Notes: generated by a model not told the origin, from the sequence alone. DNA of 64,000 bases from an uncultured Roseovarius sp. (GCA_947503145.1 CANNCP010000004.1:124001-188000), one strand, 5' to 3'; positions 34,496 to 44,681 are shown, counted from the stretch's first letter. Numbers and translations: made by a program.

Positions 34496-37400
34496 ATGAG
34501 CCATCTGCTCGATAGACTGAACTTCTTCCAGTCCAAGGAACTTGAAAAATTCTCGAACGGTCATGGCCAGGTGACCCGCGAAAACCGCGACTGGGAGGAC
34601 ACCTATCGCAACCGCTGGCGGCACGACAAAATCGTGCGCTCGACCCACGGTGTGAACTGCACCGGATCATGCAGCTGGAAAATTTACGTCAAATCCGGGA
34701 TCGTGACCTGGGAAACCCAACAGACCGATTACCCGCGCACCCGTCCCGACCTGCCCAACCACGAACCGCGCGGCTGTGCCCGCGGTGCCAGCTACAGCTG
34801 GTATCTCTATTCCGCCAACCGGGTAAAGAACCCGCTGATCCGCGGCAAGCTGATGAGAGTCTGGCGCAAGATGCGCGAAACCAAGACCGCGATCGAGGCC
34901 TGGACCGCGATCCAGAGCGACCCCGTGCTGCGCGCCAGCTATGTCGAGACGCGCGGCAAGGGCGGCTTCGTGCGCGCCACCTGGGACGAGGCGACCGATA
35001 TCGTCGCCGCCGCCAATGCCTATACCGCCAAGACCTACGGCCCCGACCGGATCTTTGGCTTTTCACCCATCCCGGCGATGTCGATGATCTCTTATGCCGC
35101 AGGGTCGCGCTATCTGAGCCTGATGGGCGGCACCTGCATGTCCTTTTATGACTGGTATTGCGACCTGCCACCGGCAAGCCCGCAGACATGGGGCGAACAG
35201 ACCGACGTACCCGAAAGCGCCGACTGGTTCAACGCAGGCTATCTGCTGCTCTGGGGTTCGAACGTGCCCCAGACCCGGACGCCGGACGCGCATTTCTATA
35301 CCGAAGCGCGCTACAAGGGCACCAAATCCGCCGTCGTCTGCCCCGACTATTCCGAGGCTGCCAAATTCGGCGATGTCTGGCTGCCCGCCAAGCAAGGCAC
35401 CGATGCGGCGCTGGCGATGGCCTTTGGCCACGTCATCCTGCGCGAGTATCACCTCGATCGTCAGGCCGCGTATTTCCAGGATTACACCCGCAAATACTCT
35501 GACTTCCCGATGCTGGTAAAGCTGGAGGAGAAAGACGGGCGACTGATCGCGGGCCGGTTCCTGCGGGCCGACGATCTGGACGGCAAACTGGGCGAAGACA
35601 ACAACCCGGAGTGGAAAACCGTCGCGCTTGACGAAATCTCCGGCAATCTGGTCGCGCCGAATGGCTCGGTCGGGTATCGCTGGGGCGAAGACGGTGAATG
35701 GAACCTGGAGGAACGTGCCGCCAAGGCTGACACGCGGCTGAAGCTGAGCCTGGCTCTGGATGAGGATCACGACGAAGTGGTCGGCGTCGACTTCCCCTAT
35801 TTCGGGGGCGAGGCCCATGTGCATTTCGCCACCGACGCCAGCCACCCCAACGTGCTGACCCGCAACATCCCCGTGCGCAAGGTCGCCACCGCCGAGGGCG
35901 AAACCCTCGTGACCACCGTGTTCGACCTCTTCTGCGCCAACTATGGGCTTGATCGTGGGCTTGGCGGTGACTGGGTGACCTCGGACTACACCGACGAGAT
36001 GCCGGGCACGCCGGCCTGGGCCGCCAGGATCACCGGTGTTCCCGCCGACAAGATCATCCATGTCGCGCGCGAGTTCGCGAATAACGCGGAAAAGACCAAC
36101 GGCAAATCAATGGTCATCCTCGGTGCCGGTATCAACCACTGGTATCACATGGACATGAGCTATCGCGGCATCATCAACATGCTGGTGATGTGCGGCTGCG
36201 TCGGCCAGACCGGCGGCGGTTGGGCGCACTATGTGGGCCAGGAAAAGCTGCGCCCGCAAACCGGCTGGCTCCCGGTCGCCTTTGCGCTGGACTGGAACCG
36301 CCCGCCGCGGCAGATGAACGCCACCTCGGCCTGGTATGCCCATACCGACCAGTGGCGCTACGAGACGCTGGAGGCCAAGGAGATCCTCAGCCCTACCGCA
36401 CCAGAGGGCGATTGGGACGCAAACCTGATTGATTTCAACATTCGCGCCGAGCGCATGGGCTGGCTGCCCTCTGCGCCGCAGCTCAAGACAAACCCGCTGG
36501 AGGTCGCTAAGGCCGCCAAGACGGCAAGCAAGGAGATCCCTGCCTATGTGGCCGAACAGCTGAAATCGGGCGCGCTGGAAATGTCATGCGAAGACCCGGA
36601 CGCCCCCGAGAACTGGCCGCGCAACCTCTTTGTCTGGCGCTCCAACCTGCTGGGCAGCAGCGGCAAGGGGCATGAGTATTTCCTCAAGCACCTGCTGGGC
36701 ACCGATCACGGCGTCATGGGCAAGGATCTGGGTGAGGATGGCGCGCAATTGCCGAAAGAGGCGAAATGGCACAAGGATGCGCCGCGCGGCAAGCTGGACC
36801 TGCTGGTCACCATCGACTTTCGCATGTCCACCACCTGCGTCTATTCCGACATCGTTCTGCCAACGGCCAGTTGGTACGAGAAGGACGATATGAACACGTC
36901 CGACATGCACCCGTTCATCCACCCGCTTCAGGCGGCGGTTGATCCCGCATACGAGTCCAAGTCGGATTGGGAAATCTTCAAGTCCATCGCCAAGAAGGTT
37001 CAGCAGGTCGCCCCCGAGATCCTCGGCGTCGAGACCGACATCGTGGCGGTTCCGACCATGCACGACACCCCTTCCGAGATTGCCCAGGATCACGTGCGGG
37101 ACTGGAAGAAAGGCGAATGCGAGCTGATCCCCGGCAAGACCGCCCCGAACTTCATCGCGGTCGAGCGGGACTATTCCAAGATCTACGACCGCTTCACATC
37201 GCTTGGGCCGCTCATGGACAAGCTGGGCAATGGCGGAAAAGGGATCGGCTGGAACACCCAGGCCGAGATTGACAACCTCGGTGCGCTGAACGGCGTGCAA
37301 CTGGATGGATCGGCCGAAGGCAGGCCCAGGATCGACACCGCGATCGACGCCTGCGAGGTCGTTCTGATGCTGGCCCCGGAAACCAACGGCGAAGTGGCTG

Positions 37401-38224
37401 TTAAAGCCTGGGAAGCATTGGAGAAATTCACCGGCCGCAAACATGCGCACCTGGCCGAAGGCGAGCATCACAACAAGATTCGCTTCCGGGATATTGCGGC
37501 GCAACCGCGCAAGATCATCTCGTCGCCCACCTGGTCGGGGATCGAGAGCGAGAAGGTCAGTTATAACGCCGGCTACACCAACGTGCATGAGCTGATCCCG
37601 TGGCGCACACTGACAGGTCGTCAACAGCTCTATCAGGATCACCTGTGGATGCGTGCCTTTGGTGAGGGGCTGATGTCCTATCGCCCACCCGTCGACCTCA
37701 AGACGGTCACCAAGACCATTCAGGACGAAGGCGATACGCTGGTGCTGAACTTCATCACGCCGCACCAGAAATGGGGCATCCACTCCACCTATACCGACAA
37801 CCTGCTGATGCTGACGCTCAACAGGGGCGGGCCGGTGGTCTGGCTCAGCGAGAATGACGCGAAATCCGTCGGCATCGTCGATAACGACTGGATCGAGCTC
37901 TATAACATCAACGGCGCCCTGACGGCGCGGGCGGTGGTCAGCCAGCGGATCAAGGACGGCAGCACGTTCATGTATCACGCCCAGGAAAAGATCATCAACA
38001 CGCCCGGCTCCGAGAAGACCGGCAATCGCGGCGGCATTCACAACTCGGTCACCCGCACGGTGCTGAAGCCCACGCATATGATCGGCAGCTACGCCCATCA
38101 GGCCTACGGGTTCAACTATTACGGCACCGTGGGCAGCAACCGCGACGAATTTGTTGTCGTGCGTAAAATGAAAAAGGTGGACTGGCTCGACGAGCCGGCG
38201 AATGAGAAGGAGGCAGCACAATGA
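34496..38224 (+). CDS. narG: respiratory nitrate reductase alpha subunit
   Basis: NarG is the 1242-aa cytoplasmic molybdoenzyme subunit that reduces nitrate to nitrite with electrons from NarH. The N-terminal region holds the FS0 cluster ligands, a His and three Cys in HGVNCTGSC...CARGASYSW. The Mo-bis-MGD-ligating Asp region is in SYWYDW-like FYDWYCDLPPASPQTWGEQTD. The C-terminal MGD-binding domain is complete. It starts at ATG 34496 after CAGGAGAAAG and ends with an ATGA overlap into narH. Confidence 0.96.
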   Translation: MSHLLDRLNFFQSKELEKFSNGHGQVTRENRDWEDTYRNRWRHDKIVRSTHGVNCTGSCSWKIYVKSGIVTWETQQTDYPRTRPDLPNHEPRGCARGASYSWYLYSANRVKNPLIRGKLMRVWRKMRETKTAIEAWTAIQSDPVLRASYVETRGKGGFVRATWDEATDIVAAANAYTAKTYGPDRIFGFSPIPAMSMISYAAGSRYLSLMGGTCMSFYDWYCDLPPASPQTWGEQTDVPESADWFNAGYLLLWGSNVPQTRTPDAHFYTEARYKGTKSAVVCPDYSEAAKFGDVWLPAKQGTDAALAMAFGHVILREYHLDRQAAYFQDYTRKYSDFPMLVKLEEKDGRLIAGRFLRADDLDGKLGEDNNPEWKTVALDEISGNLVAPNGSVGYRWGEDGEWNLEERAAKADTRLKLSLALDEDHDEVVGVDFPYFGGEAHVHFATDASHPNVLTRNIPVRKVATAEGETLVTTVFDLFCANYGLDRGLGGDWVTSDYTDEMPGTPAWAARITGVPADKIIHVAREFANNAEKTNGKSMVILGAGINHWYHMDMSYRGIINMLVMCGCVGQTGGGWAHYVGQEKLRPQTGWLPVAFALDWNRPPRQMNATSAWYAHTDQWRYETLEAKEILSPTAPEGDWDANLIDFNIRAERMGWLPSAPQLKTNPLEVAKAAKTASKEIPAYVAEQLKSGALEMSCEDPDAPENWPRNLFVWRSNLLGSSGKGHEYFLKHLLGTDHGVMGKDLGEDGAQLPKEAKWHKDAPRGKLDLLVTIDFRMSTTCVYSDIVLPTASWYEKDDMNTSDMHPFIHPLQAAVDPAYESKSDWEIFKSIAKKVQQVAPEILGVETDIVAVPTMHDTPSEIAQDHVRDWKKGECELIPGKTAPNFIAVERDYSKIYDRFTSLGPLMDKLGNGGKGIGWNTQAEIDNLGALNGVQLDGSAEGRPRIDTAIDACEVVLMLAPETNGEVAVKAWEALEKFTGRKHAHLAEGEHHNKIRFRDIAAQPRKIISSPTWSGIESEKVSYNAGYTNVHELIPWRTLTGRQQLYQDHLWMRAFGEGLMSYRPPVDLKTVTKTIQDEGDTLVLNFITPHQKWGIHSTYTDNLLMLTLNRGGPVVWLSENDAKSVGIVDNDWIELYNINGALTARAVVSQRIKDGSTFMYHAQEKIINTPGSEKTGNRGGIHNSVTRTVLKPTHMIGSYAHQAYGFNYYGTVGSNRDEFVVVRKMKKVDWLDEPANEKEAAQ

Positions 38225-39744
38225 GAGTGCGCGCACAAATCGGTATGGTTCTGAACCTCGACAAATGCATTGGGTGTCACACCTGCTCTGTCACCTGCAA
38301 GAACGTCTGGACCAGCCGCGACGGCGTCGAATACGCATGGTTCAACAACGTCGAGACCAAGCCGGGGCTGGGCTATCCGACCGACTGGGAAAATCAGGCG
38401 CGCTGGAATGGTGGCTGGGAACGGACCCGCTCGGGCAAGTTGCAACCCAAGCAGGGCGGCAAGTGGCGTATCCTGGCGAATATCTTTGGCAACCCGTCCC
38501 TGCCCGAGATCGACGATTATTACGAGCCGTTCGATTTCGACTACGACCACCTGAAGTCGGCCCCCGAGATGAAGGCGTTTCCGACTGCCCGCCCCCGGTC
38601 CAAGATCACCGGCGAGCGGATGGAGAAGATCGAGAAGGGCCCGAACTGGGAGGAAATCCTTGGTGGAGAGTTCGCCAAACGGTCCGAGGATTACAATTTC
38701 GAGGGCATCCAGAAGGAAATCTACGGCGAATACGAAAACACCTTCATGATGTACCTGCCGCGCCTGTGCGAGCATTGCCTCAATCCGACCTGCGTCGCAT
38801 CCTGCCCCTCGGGCGCGATCTACAAGCGCGAAGAGGACGGCATCGTTCTGATTGATCAAGAGAAGTGCCGCGGCTGGCGGATGTGCGTATCGGGCTGCCC
38901 CTACAAGAAGATCTATTACAACTGGTCCACCGGCAAATCCGAGAAATGCACCTTTTGCTATCCCCGGATCGAGAGCGGCAATCCGACGGTCTGCTCGGAA
39001 ACCTGCGTAGGACGCATCCGGTATCTGGGCGTGATGCTCTATGACGCGGACAAGATCGAAGAAGCCGCGTCAGTCGAGAACACCACCGACCTCTATGATG
39101 CGCAGCTGGGTGTGTTCCTGGACCCGCACGACCCGGCAGTGATCGAAGCCGCCCTGGCGGATGGCGTTCCGCAGGACTGGATCAAGGGCGCGCAGAACAG
39201 CCCGATCTGGAAAATGGCGATGGATTGGAAGGTCGCCTTTCCGCTGCATCCCGAATACCGGACGTTGCCGATGGTGTGGTACATTCCGCCGCTCAGCCCG
39301 ATCCAGAACGCGGCAGAGGCCGGTGCCATCGGCATGGACGGCGACATGCCCGACGTCAAGAACCTGCGCATTCCGGTGAAATACCTCGCCAACATGCTGA
39401 CCGCAGGTGACGAGGCCCCGGTGGTCACGGCACTGGAGCGGATGCTGGCCATGCGTGCCTACATGCGCGCCAAGACCATCGAAGGCGTCCAGGACGAGGG
39501 CATTGCAAAGCGTGTCGGCCTGACGGGCCGAATGATCGAGGACATGTACAAGATCATGGCGCTGGCCGATTACGAGGACCGTTTCGTGATCCCCACCACC
39601 CACCGCGAACAGGTCGAGGACGCCTATGACCTGCGCGGCGGCTGCGGCTTTACCGATGGCAACGGATGCTCTTCCGGTATTTCCAAGGGCTCGCTCTTTG
39701 GCGGGTCAAAGAAACCCCTGAAAATGCCCACGGAGGTGATGTGA
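38221..39744 (+). CDS. narH: respiratory nitrate reductase beta subunit
   Basis: NarH is the 507-aa iron-sulfur subunit that wires NarI hemes to NarG. Cysteine groups for four clusters are seen: CIGCHTCSVTCKN near the N-terminus, CEHCLNPTCVASCPSG, CRGWRMCVSGCPYKK (with Trp in the 3Fe-4S motif) and CTFCYPRIE/CSETCVGRIRYLG. It is translationally coupled to narG. Length and order are standard. Confidence 0.96.
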   Translation: MRVRAQIGMVLNLDKCIGCHTCSVTCKNVWTSRDGVEYAWFNNVETKPGLGYPTDWENQARWNGGWERTRSGKLQPKQGGKWRILANIFGNPSLPEIDDYYEPFDFDYDHLKSAPEMKAFPTARPRSKITGERMEKIEKGPNWEEILGGEFAKRSEDYNFEGIQKEIYGEYENTFMMYLPRLCEHCLNPTCVASCPSGAIYKREEDGIVLIDQEKCRGWRMCVSGCPYKKIYYNWSTGKSEKCTFCYPRIESGNPTVCSETCVGRIRYLGVMLYDADKIEEAASVENTTDLYDAQLGVFLDPHDPAVIEAALADGVPQDWIKGAQNSPIWKMAMDWKVAFPLHPEYRTLPMVWYIPPLSPIQNAAEAGAIGMDGDMPDVKNLRIPVKYLANMLTAGDEAPVVTALERMLAMRAYMRAKTIEGVQDEGIAKRVGLTGRMIEDMYKIMALADYEDRFVIPTTHREQVEDAYDLRGGCGFTDGNGCSSGISKGSLFGGSKKPLKMPTEVM

Positions 39745-39745
39745 T

Positions 39746-40462
39746 ATGGCCCCCCAATTACACGACAGAACGCTCAAGGCGCTGTCCCTGATCCTGAGCT
39801 ATCCAACGCGCGAACTGCAGCATGCCATGCCCGAGATCGCAGGCGTCCTGGCCTCGGACACGCGCGTGACAGCGGCAGCGCGCCGGGCATTGCGTCCCCT
39901 GGCCGACGAACTGGGCGCGCGCGACATCTACGAACTCGAAGAGCGGTTTGTGCTGCTCTTTGATCGTTCGCGCACGCTGTCGCTCAACCTCTTCGAGCAT
40001 GTCCACGGCGAGAGCCGTGACCGGGGCGGCGCGATGGTGTCGCTGATCGAGACCTACCGTGAACATGGTTACGATCCGGCCACATCCGAACTGCCCGATC
40101 ACCTGCCGGTGCTGCTGGAGTTTCTGTCGATGCTGCCCGCCGCCGAGGCACGAGAGATACTGGCCGACGCCGCCCATATCTTTGTCGTCCTCAGCGAACG
40201 GCTCGCCCGCAGGGAAAGCACCTATGCGGCCGTCTTTGACACGCTCGTGCAATTGTCGGGTGCCAAGGCTGACCAGCAGGCCGTCGCCGAGATGCTGAAG
40301 GCCGAGGAAGTCGATCCCAATGATCTGGAGGCGCTGGACGCGGTCTGGGAGGAAACCGAAGTCACCTTCGGCCCAGATCCCAATGCCGGCTGTCCCCAGG
40401 TGCGAGACATGCTCTCGCGTATGGACACACCCGTCACCCCCGCACGCCACGCGGCAGAATAG
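39746..40462 (+). CDS. narJ: nitrate reductase assembly chaperone NarJ
   Basis: NarJ is a system-specific TorD-like chaperone that binds apo-NarG and helps Mo-cofactor and Fe-S insertion before membrane docking. The 238-aa, mainly helical protein has the typical N-terminal KALSLILSYPTRELQ and the NLFEHVHGESRDRG segment. Its ATG lies one base after the narH stop, and narI follows by 12 bases. Confidence 0.94.
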   Translation: MAPQLHDRTLKALSLILSYPTRELQHAMPEIAGVLASDTRVTAAARRALRPLADELGARDIYELEERFVLLFDRSRTLSLNLFEHVHGESRDRGGAMVSLIETYREHGYDPATSELPDHLPVLLEFLSMLPAAEAREILADAAHIFVVLSERLARRESTYAAVFDTLVQLSGAKADQQAVAEMLKAEEVDPNDLEALDAVWEETEVTFGPDPNAGCPQVRDMLSRMDTPVTPARHAAE

Positions 40463-40474
40463 GGAGGATCAGAA

Positions 40475-41233
40475 ATGCTATTCGCCAATTTCGATATCAA
40501 TTACTTCATCTTCGGAGTCATGCCCTATGTCGCACTGACCGTGCTGCTCGTGGGCAGCATCGCCCGTTACGAGCGCGATCCCTTCACCTGGAAATCCTCG
40601 TCAAGCCAGCTATTGCGTCGCAAGCAGCTGATTTGGGGTTCTGTGCTGTTTCACGTCGGCATCATCACGGTGTTCTTTGGCCATTTGATCGGCCTGTTCA
40701 CTCCGCTCTGGTTGATCGACGCATTGGGCGTGCCGCATGGGTTCAAGCAATGGATGGCCGTGATCATCGGCGGCGTCGCCGGGGTTGCGGCGCTGATCGG
40801 CGCGTCGATGCTGCTGCATCGCCGCCTGTTCGATCCGCGCATTCGCGTCCACTCCAGCTTCATGGACATCCTGATCCTTGCCCTGATCTGGTTACAGCTC
40901 TTTGTCGGGCTCGGCACGATTACCCTGACGCTGGAGCATATGGACGGGATCGAAATGGTCCGCTTCATGACCTGGAGCCAGAGTGTGGTCATGCTCAAAC
41001 TCAACGCATGGGCCCAGGTGGTCGATGTGCACTGGCTTTATAAATTCCATATCCTGCTGGGGCTGATAATCGTGATGCTGTTCCCGTTCACCCGGCTGGT
41101 ACACATGATTTCCGGGCTGGCGCTGCCTTTCCGCTTCCTGCTGCGTCCGGGTTATCAGCTGGTGCGCTCACGTCGGCAGCAGGCCCTGCCCCCACGCAAG
41201 ACGGCGCGCCAGCGCACCAATCCGGCGGAGTGA
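40475..41233 (+). CDS. narI: respiratory nitrate reductase gamma subunit (cytochrome b)
   Basis: NarI is the membrane diheme cytochrome b that oxidises quinol and passes electrons to NarH. The 252-aa protein has five hydrophobic helices. Candidate heme-ligating histidines are in LFHVGIITVFFGHLIG and in KFHILLGLIIVMLFPFTRLVHM. A basic cytosolic tail follows. Spacing to the next gene is 5 bases or less. Confidence 0.95.
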   Translation: MLFANFDINYFIFGVMPYVALTVLLVGSIARYERDPFTWKSSSSQLLRRKQLIWGSVLFHVGIITVFFGHLIGLFTPLWLIDALGVPHGFKQWMAVIIGGVAGVAALIGASMLLHRRLFDPRIRVHSSFMDILILALIWLQLFVGLGTITLTLEHMDGIEMVRFMTWSQSVVMLKLNAWAQVVDVHWLYKFHILLGLIIVMLFPFTRLVHMISGLALPFRFLLRPGYQLVRSRRQQALPPRKTARQRTNPAE

Positions 41234-41238
41234 GCATT

Positions 41239-42036
41239 ATGAACAAGGCACTTTTCCCCGACCTCATCATCAATGGCGAAACCGTGGCCCATGCCGACAT
41301 CGCGGCAGAGACCCAGAACCACTCCGGGCCCAAGGACAAGCCCGGCATCGCATGGCGCAAGGCTGCCCATGCTCTGGCTGTTCGGGCGCTACTGCTGCAG
41401 GAGGCGCGCAGACGGCAGATGAAGGCCGAGAGCCGCGAACTGTCCCCTGGTCGATTCGAAACCGAAGAGGAGGCCCAGATCCGGGGCCTTCTTGAGGCCG
41501 AAATCGACGTGGACACGCCATCCGAAAGCGACGTGCATGAGGTCTGGGCCCGCGACCCGGAGCGGTTCCGCGCCCCGCCCCTGTGGGAGGTGTCGCATAT
41601 CCTGTTGGCCTGTGATCCGCGCGACGAGGCCGCGCGCGAAACGGCGCGCACGCACGCCGATCAACTGGCAGCGCGTGCAACCTCTGGCAAGGAAGATTTT
41701 GCAATGCTGGCGCGCGAACACAGCGATTGCGGATCAAGCGCGAATGGCGGACAACTGGGCCAGATGAGTCCCGGCGACGCGGTGCCGGAATTCGAAGCCG
41801 CCCTGCGCCAGATGACGGACAGCGAGGTATCGGCCAGCCCGGTCCTCAGCCGTCACGGTTGGCACATCATTCGTTTGAACGCTGTCGCATACGGGGATAC
41901 GCTGCCCTTCGAGGCGGTCAGATCGCAAATCGCCACCGCCATGGAAAAGGCGGCCTGGGCGCGGGCGTCACGTCTCTTTGTCGGCAGGTTGATGTCGGCA
42001 GCCGAGATCGCGGGGCTGCCCGAACGGCCGGAATAG
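41239..42036 (+). CDS. parvulin-type peptidyl-prolyl isomerase in the nar operon
   Basis: The 265-aa protein has a helical N-terminal half and a PpiC/parvulin domain at about residues 115-225 (VSHILLA, AREHSDCGSSANGGQLGQMSPGDAVPEFEAAL, SRHGWHIIRL). No signal peptide is seen, so it should act in the cytosol, as NifM-like isomerases do. It probably helps NarG or NarH fold, which is inference from position. I start at ATG 41239, eight bases after GGAG; a GTG at 41230 overlapping the narI stop is the alternative. Confidence 0.82.
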   Translation: MNKALFPDLIINGETVAHADIAAETQNHSGPKDKPGIAWRKAAHALAVRALLLQEARRRQMKAESRELSPGRFETEEEAQIRGLLEAEIDVDTPSESDVHEVWARDPERFRAPPLWEVSHILLACDPRDEAARETARTHADQLAARATSGKEDFAMLAREHSDCGSSANGGQLGQMSPGDAVPEFEAALRQMTDSEVSASPVLSRHGWHIIRLNAVAYGDTLPFEAVRSQIATAMEKAAWARASRLFVGRLMSAAEIAGLPERPE

Positions 42037-42119
42037 GAACCATGAAAAAGCACGGGGCAGCCTGCGCAACCGTATGATTGCCCGGCGCGCAGGGCCACAG
42101 TCCAGAAAGGCCGGCAAAC

Positions 42120-42737
42120 ATGCTCGAAGATATTCTCAAACGCAACCGTGACTGGTCGGACCGGCGCAACATCGATGAGCCGGGATTTTTCCCGCGGCTG
42201 TCGGACCAGCAAGCCCCCGGTTTCTTCTGGATCGGCTGCTCTGACAGCCGCGTACCCGCTAATGTGGTGGCCGGGCTCGACCCCGGCGAGGTCTTTGTCC
42301 ATCGTAACGTAGCCAATATCGTCCACAGTGCGGACATGAACATGCTGTCGACGCTGGAGTTCGCGGTGGACACGCTGCATATCCGCGAGATCATAGTCTG
42401 CGGCCATTATGGCTGTGGTGGGGTCCGGGCCGCGACCGAAGAATTCTCGAACAATCTGGCCGACCACTGGCTGGAGCCGATCCGCCGTCTGGCCCGGTCC
42501 TATGCTGCCGAGCTGGCGCAGGCCCCCGATGCCGAAACGCGCCGCGACCGACTGGCAGAGTTGAACGTGATCGACGGGGTGACGCGCGTGGCCGAAACCC
42601 CGATCCTGCAACGCGCCTGGGCGCGCGGCGCGCAGGTCGCGGTTCACGGGTTGATCTACGGGCTGAAGGACGGGCGGCTGAATGATCTCGATTGTACGAT
42701 CTCTCGCGGACGACCGGACCTGGAGGCGGCGCAATGA
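42120..42737 (+). CDS. beta-class carbonic anhydrase
   Basis: The 205-aa enzyme interconverts CO2 and bicarbonate in the cytosol. Zinc ligands and the Asp-Arg dyad are intact: GCSDSRVPANVV and CGHYGCGGVRAA. The start at ATG 42120 follows AGAAAGG. It is coupled to moeA by an ATGA overlap, and 83 bases separate it from the isomerase. A carbonic anhydrase in a nitrate-reductase operon is unusual; it may serve pH or bicarbonate balance when respiring anaerobically, but this is speculation. Confidence 0.9.
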   Translation: MLEDILKRNRDWSDRRNIDEPGFFPRLSDQQAPGFFWIGCSDSRVPANVVAGLDPGEVFVHRNVANIVHSADMNMLSTLEFAVDTLHIREIIVCGHYGCGGVRAATEEFSNNLADHWLEPIRRLARSYAAELAQAPDAETRRDRLAELNVIDGVTRVAETPILQRAWARGAQVAVHGLIYGLKDGRLNDLDCTISRGRPDLEAAQ

Positions 42738-43990
42738 CCTTGTTCGGCTCGATCTCGTCGCCCGGATGCGGCTGCGACGCCGCACATGACAAGCTGGCAT
42801 CCGTACCTACGGCCCTGACGCGGGCGCTGGCCTGTGTCCCGCCCCAACCACGGACCGAAAGCGTACCGCTGCACCTGGCGGCAGGGCGCGTGCTTGCTGC
42901 GCCCGTCCTGGCACAGACGGACATGCCCCGCTTTGACTGTGCCGCGATGGATGGGTATGCGCTGCGGTTCAGCGACGCCCCCGCGGTCACCCTGCCCGTG
43001 AGCGGTATCGCCGCGGCAGGGCAACCACCCGCGACACTACATCCTGGCACGGCGATGCGCATATTCACCGGCGCGCCCCTGCCGCAGGGTGCCGATACGG
43101 TCGTGATGCAGGAGAGCACCAAAGAGGCGGGGAATGCCATCGCACTGCTGCGTGCGCCGGTCAGGGGGTCGCATATCCGCCTTCGCGGCGAGGACCAGCA
43201 CGCGAGTGACGAATTGATCGCGGCGGGTCGGCGGCTCGATGCCTTGGCCATTGGTATCTGCGCGGGTGCCGGCGCGCGCGAGCTGCAAGTGTTCCAACGG
43301 CCCAGGGTGTCCGTCATGGTGAGCGGCGACGAACTGATCACGCCCGGTGGCCCGCTCGCTGCCGGCACCATCTGGGACGTGAACGGGCCGATGATATCCG
43401 CCGCCCTGACCGCAGCGGGCTGCGAGGTCCTCGATCTGATCCGTCTGCCCGATCAGCCCGATCTTCTGCGTGCTGCACTATTCAAGCTCGCGCGGCGCAA
43501 CGACATGATCGTGACCAGCGGCGGAGCGTCGATCGGGGATCGCGATTATCTGGCTGACGTGCTGGGAGATCTCGGCGCCGAACGCCACGTTACGGGCATC
43601 GCCGTCAAACCCGGCAAGCCCACCGTCGTCGCGACCATATCCGGAACGCCCCTGCTGGCCCTGCCCGGCAACCCGCTGGCGGCCTTTACCATCTGGCAGA
43701 TCTTTGGCCGCGCGATGATTGCCCGGCTGACGGGCGCGCAGTCAGAGACCTCAGCCTGTCGGCATGTCCGCATCGCAAGCCCCTTGCGGCACCTGCCCGG
43801 ACGGTGCGAATTTCGTCCGGCGCATATCGTCGGCTATGGTCCTGACGGGCTGGAATGTGCTGTCTGCCCCGACGCGACCCATTCCGCGCGCCTGTCTCAG
43901 GCGCAGGCTGCTGATGGATTTGTCCTTCTTCCCGCAGACTGCGAGGGCCTGAGCCAGAACGACCTCGCTGAATTTCTGCCGTTTCAATGA
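42734..43990 (+). CDS. moeA: molybdopterin molybdenumtransferase MoeA
   Basis: MoeA inserts molybdenum into adenylated molybdopterin. The 418-aa protein has the N-terminal DCAAMDGYAL motif, VSGDELITPGGPL, the molybdopterin-binding TSGGASIGDRDYL, and LALPGNPLA, then a C-terminal beta-barrel domain. An N-terminal extension with GCGCDAAHDK is present. Start overlaps the carbonic anhydrase stop. It would supply cofactor for NarG and possibly SoxC. Confidence 0.93.
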   Translation: MTLFGSISSPGCGCDAAHDKLASVPTALTRALACVPPQPRTESVPLHLAAGRVLAAPVLAQTDMPRFDCAAMDGYALRFSDAPAVTLPVSGIAAAGQPPATLHPGTAMRIFTGAPLPQGADTVVMQESTKEAGNAIALLRAPVRGSHIRLRGEDQHASDELIAAGRRLDALAIGICAGAGARELQVFQRPRVSVMVSGDELITPGGPLAAGTIWDVNGPMISAALTAAGCEVLDLIRLPDQPDLLRAALFKLARRNDMIVTSGGASIGDRDYLADVLGDLGAERHVTGIAVKPGKPTVVATISGTPLLALPGNPLAAFTIWQIFGRAMIARLTGAQSETSACRHVRIASPLRHLPGRCEFRPAHIVGYGPDGLECAVCPDATHSARLSQAQAADGFVLLPADCEGLSQNDLAEFLPFQ

Positions 43991-44072
43991 CCCCAGAGAG
44001 GCGACCGACCGTTTCCTTGCTGTAACCCGCCGCTGTTGTGATTGAACGCAGGTATGCCGCCGCGGGCGTGGT

Positions 44073-44609
44073 TCAGGCCGGGTCCCACGGCTTGGGGTCC
44101 GATGGATGGGCAGAGGGGCCACCCGGACGGAAAGTGACGACAATGCCGCCCCCACCAAACTCCTCGTCGATATCCTTATATACGACCTGGCGCGGGATTA
44201 TGATCTGTGCCCGGTGTGCTGCATCCTGTGCGGACCATACGCGTTCGCTGACCACACAATTGCCGGTCTGGCCGGAATAGGATTTTGCCGGGGCGACCTC
44301 GCGCAGGAATGTTAGCCCGTGCACCAATGTCTGGCCGTTCAGCACCACAGCGCCCGAGCCAATCACCTGCCGGGCCTTGCCACGGGTCATCACCGATTGG
44401 CTATCACTCTGGGCCCAGACGCCGCAAACGCCTGTTTTCCCGCCAATATTCTGAACATCCAGCGCGACGCTCAGCCCGCCGGGCGAGCTGTAGGTGCCGC
44501 CGCCCACAACCGGATCAGGCCCCAGCGTGGCAGTGCCCGCAGGCGTATTTGTCGTGCAGGCCACCAGCCCGAGAAGCCCCAGACAGGATGTAAGTACGCG
44601 GAATCGCAT
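44073..44609 (-). CDS. putative outer/periplasmic lipoprotein, function unknown
   Basis: The 178-aa precursor begins MRFRVLTSCLGLLGLVACTT, a lipoprotein signal with lipobox LVAC, so it should be lipidated. The body is a compact beta-rich domain with two Cys (GVCGVWAQ, GNCVVSERVW) that could pair. The tail is rich in Gly and Pro. I do not recognise the family. It converges on moeA and lies downstream of the sulfotransferases on the same strand. Confidence 0.7.
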   Translation of the reverse strand: MRFRVLTSCLGLLGLVACTTNTPAGTATLGPDPVVGGGTYSSPGGLSVALDVQNIGGKTGVCGVWAQSDSQSVMTRGKARQVIGSGAVVLNGQTLVHGLTFLREVAPAKSYSGQTGNCVVSERVWSAQDAAHRAQIIIPRQVVYKDIDEEFGGGGIVVTFRPGGPSAHPSDPKPWDPA

Positions 44610-44681
44610 AGAAGTCACCTCGCTCGAACAATACCTCAATATGTGGTTACCTCGGGCAGGATTGCAAGACCGGCCGCGCGT

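Noticed and set aside
36584-38236. 550-codon minus-strand frame inside narG
   Set aside because: Shadow of narG, which carries all expected signatures on the plus strand.
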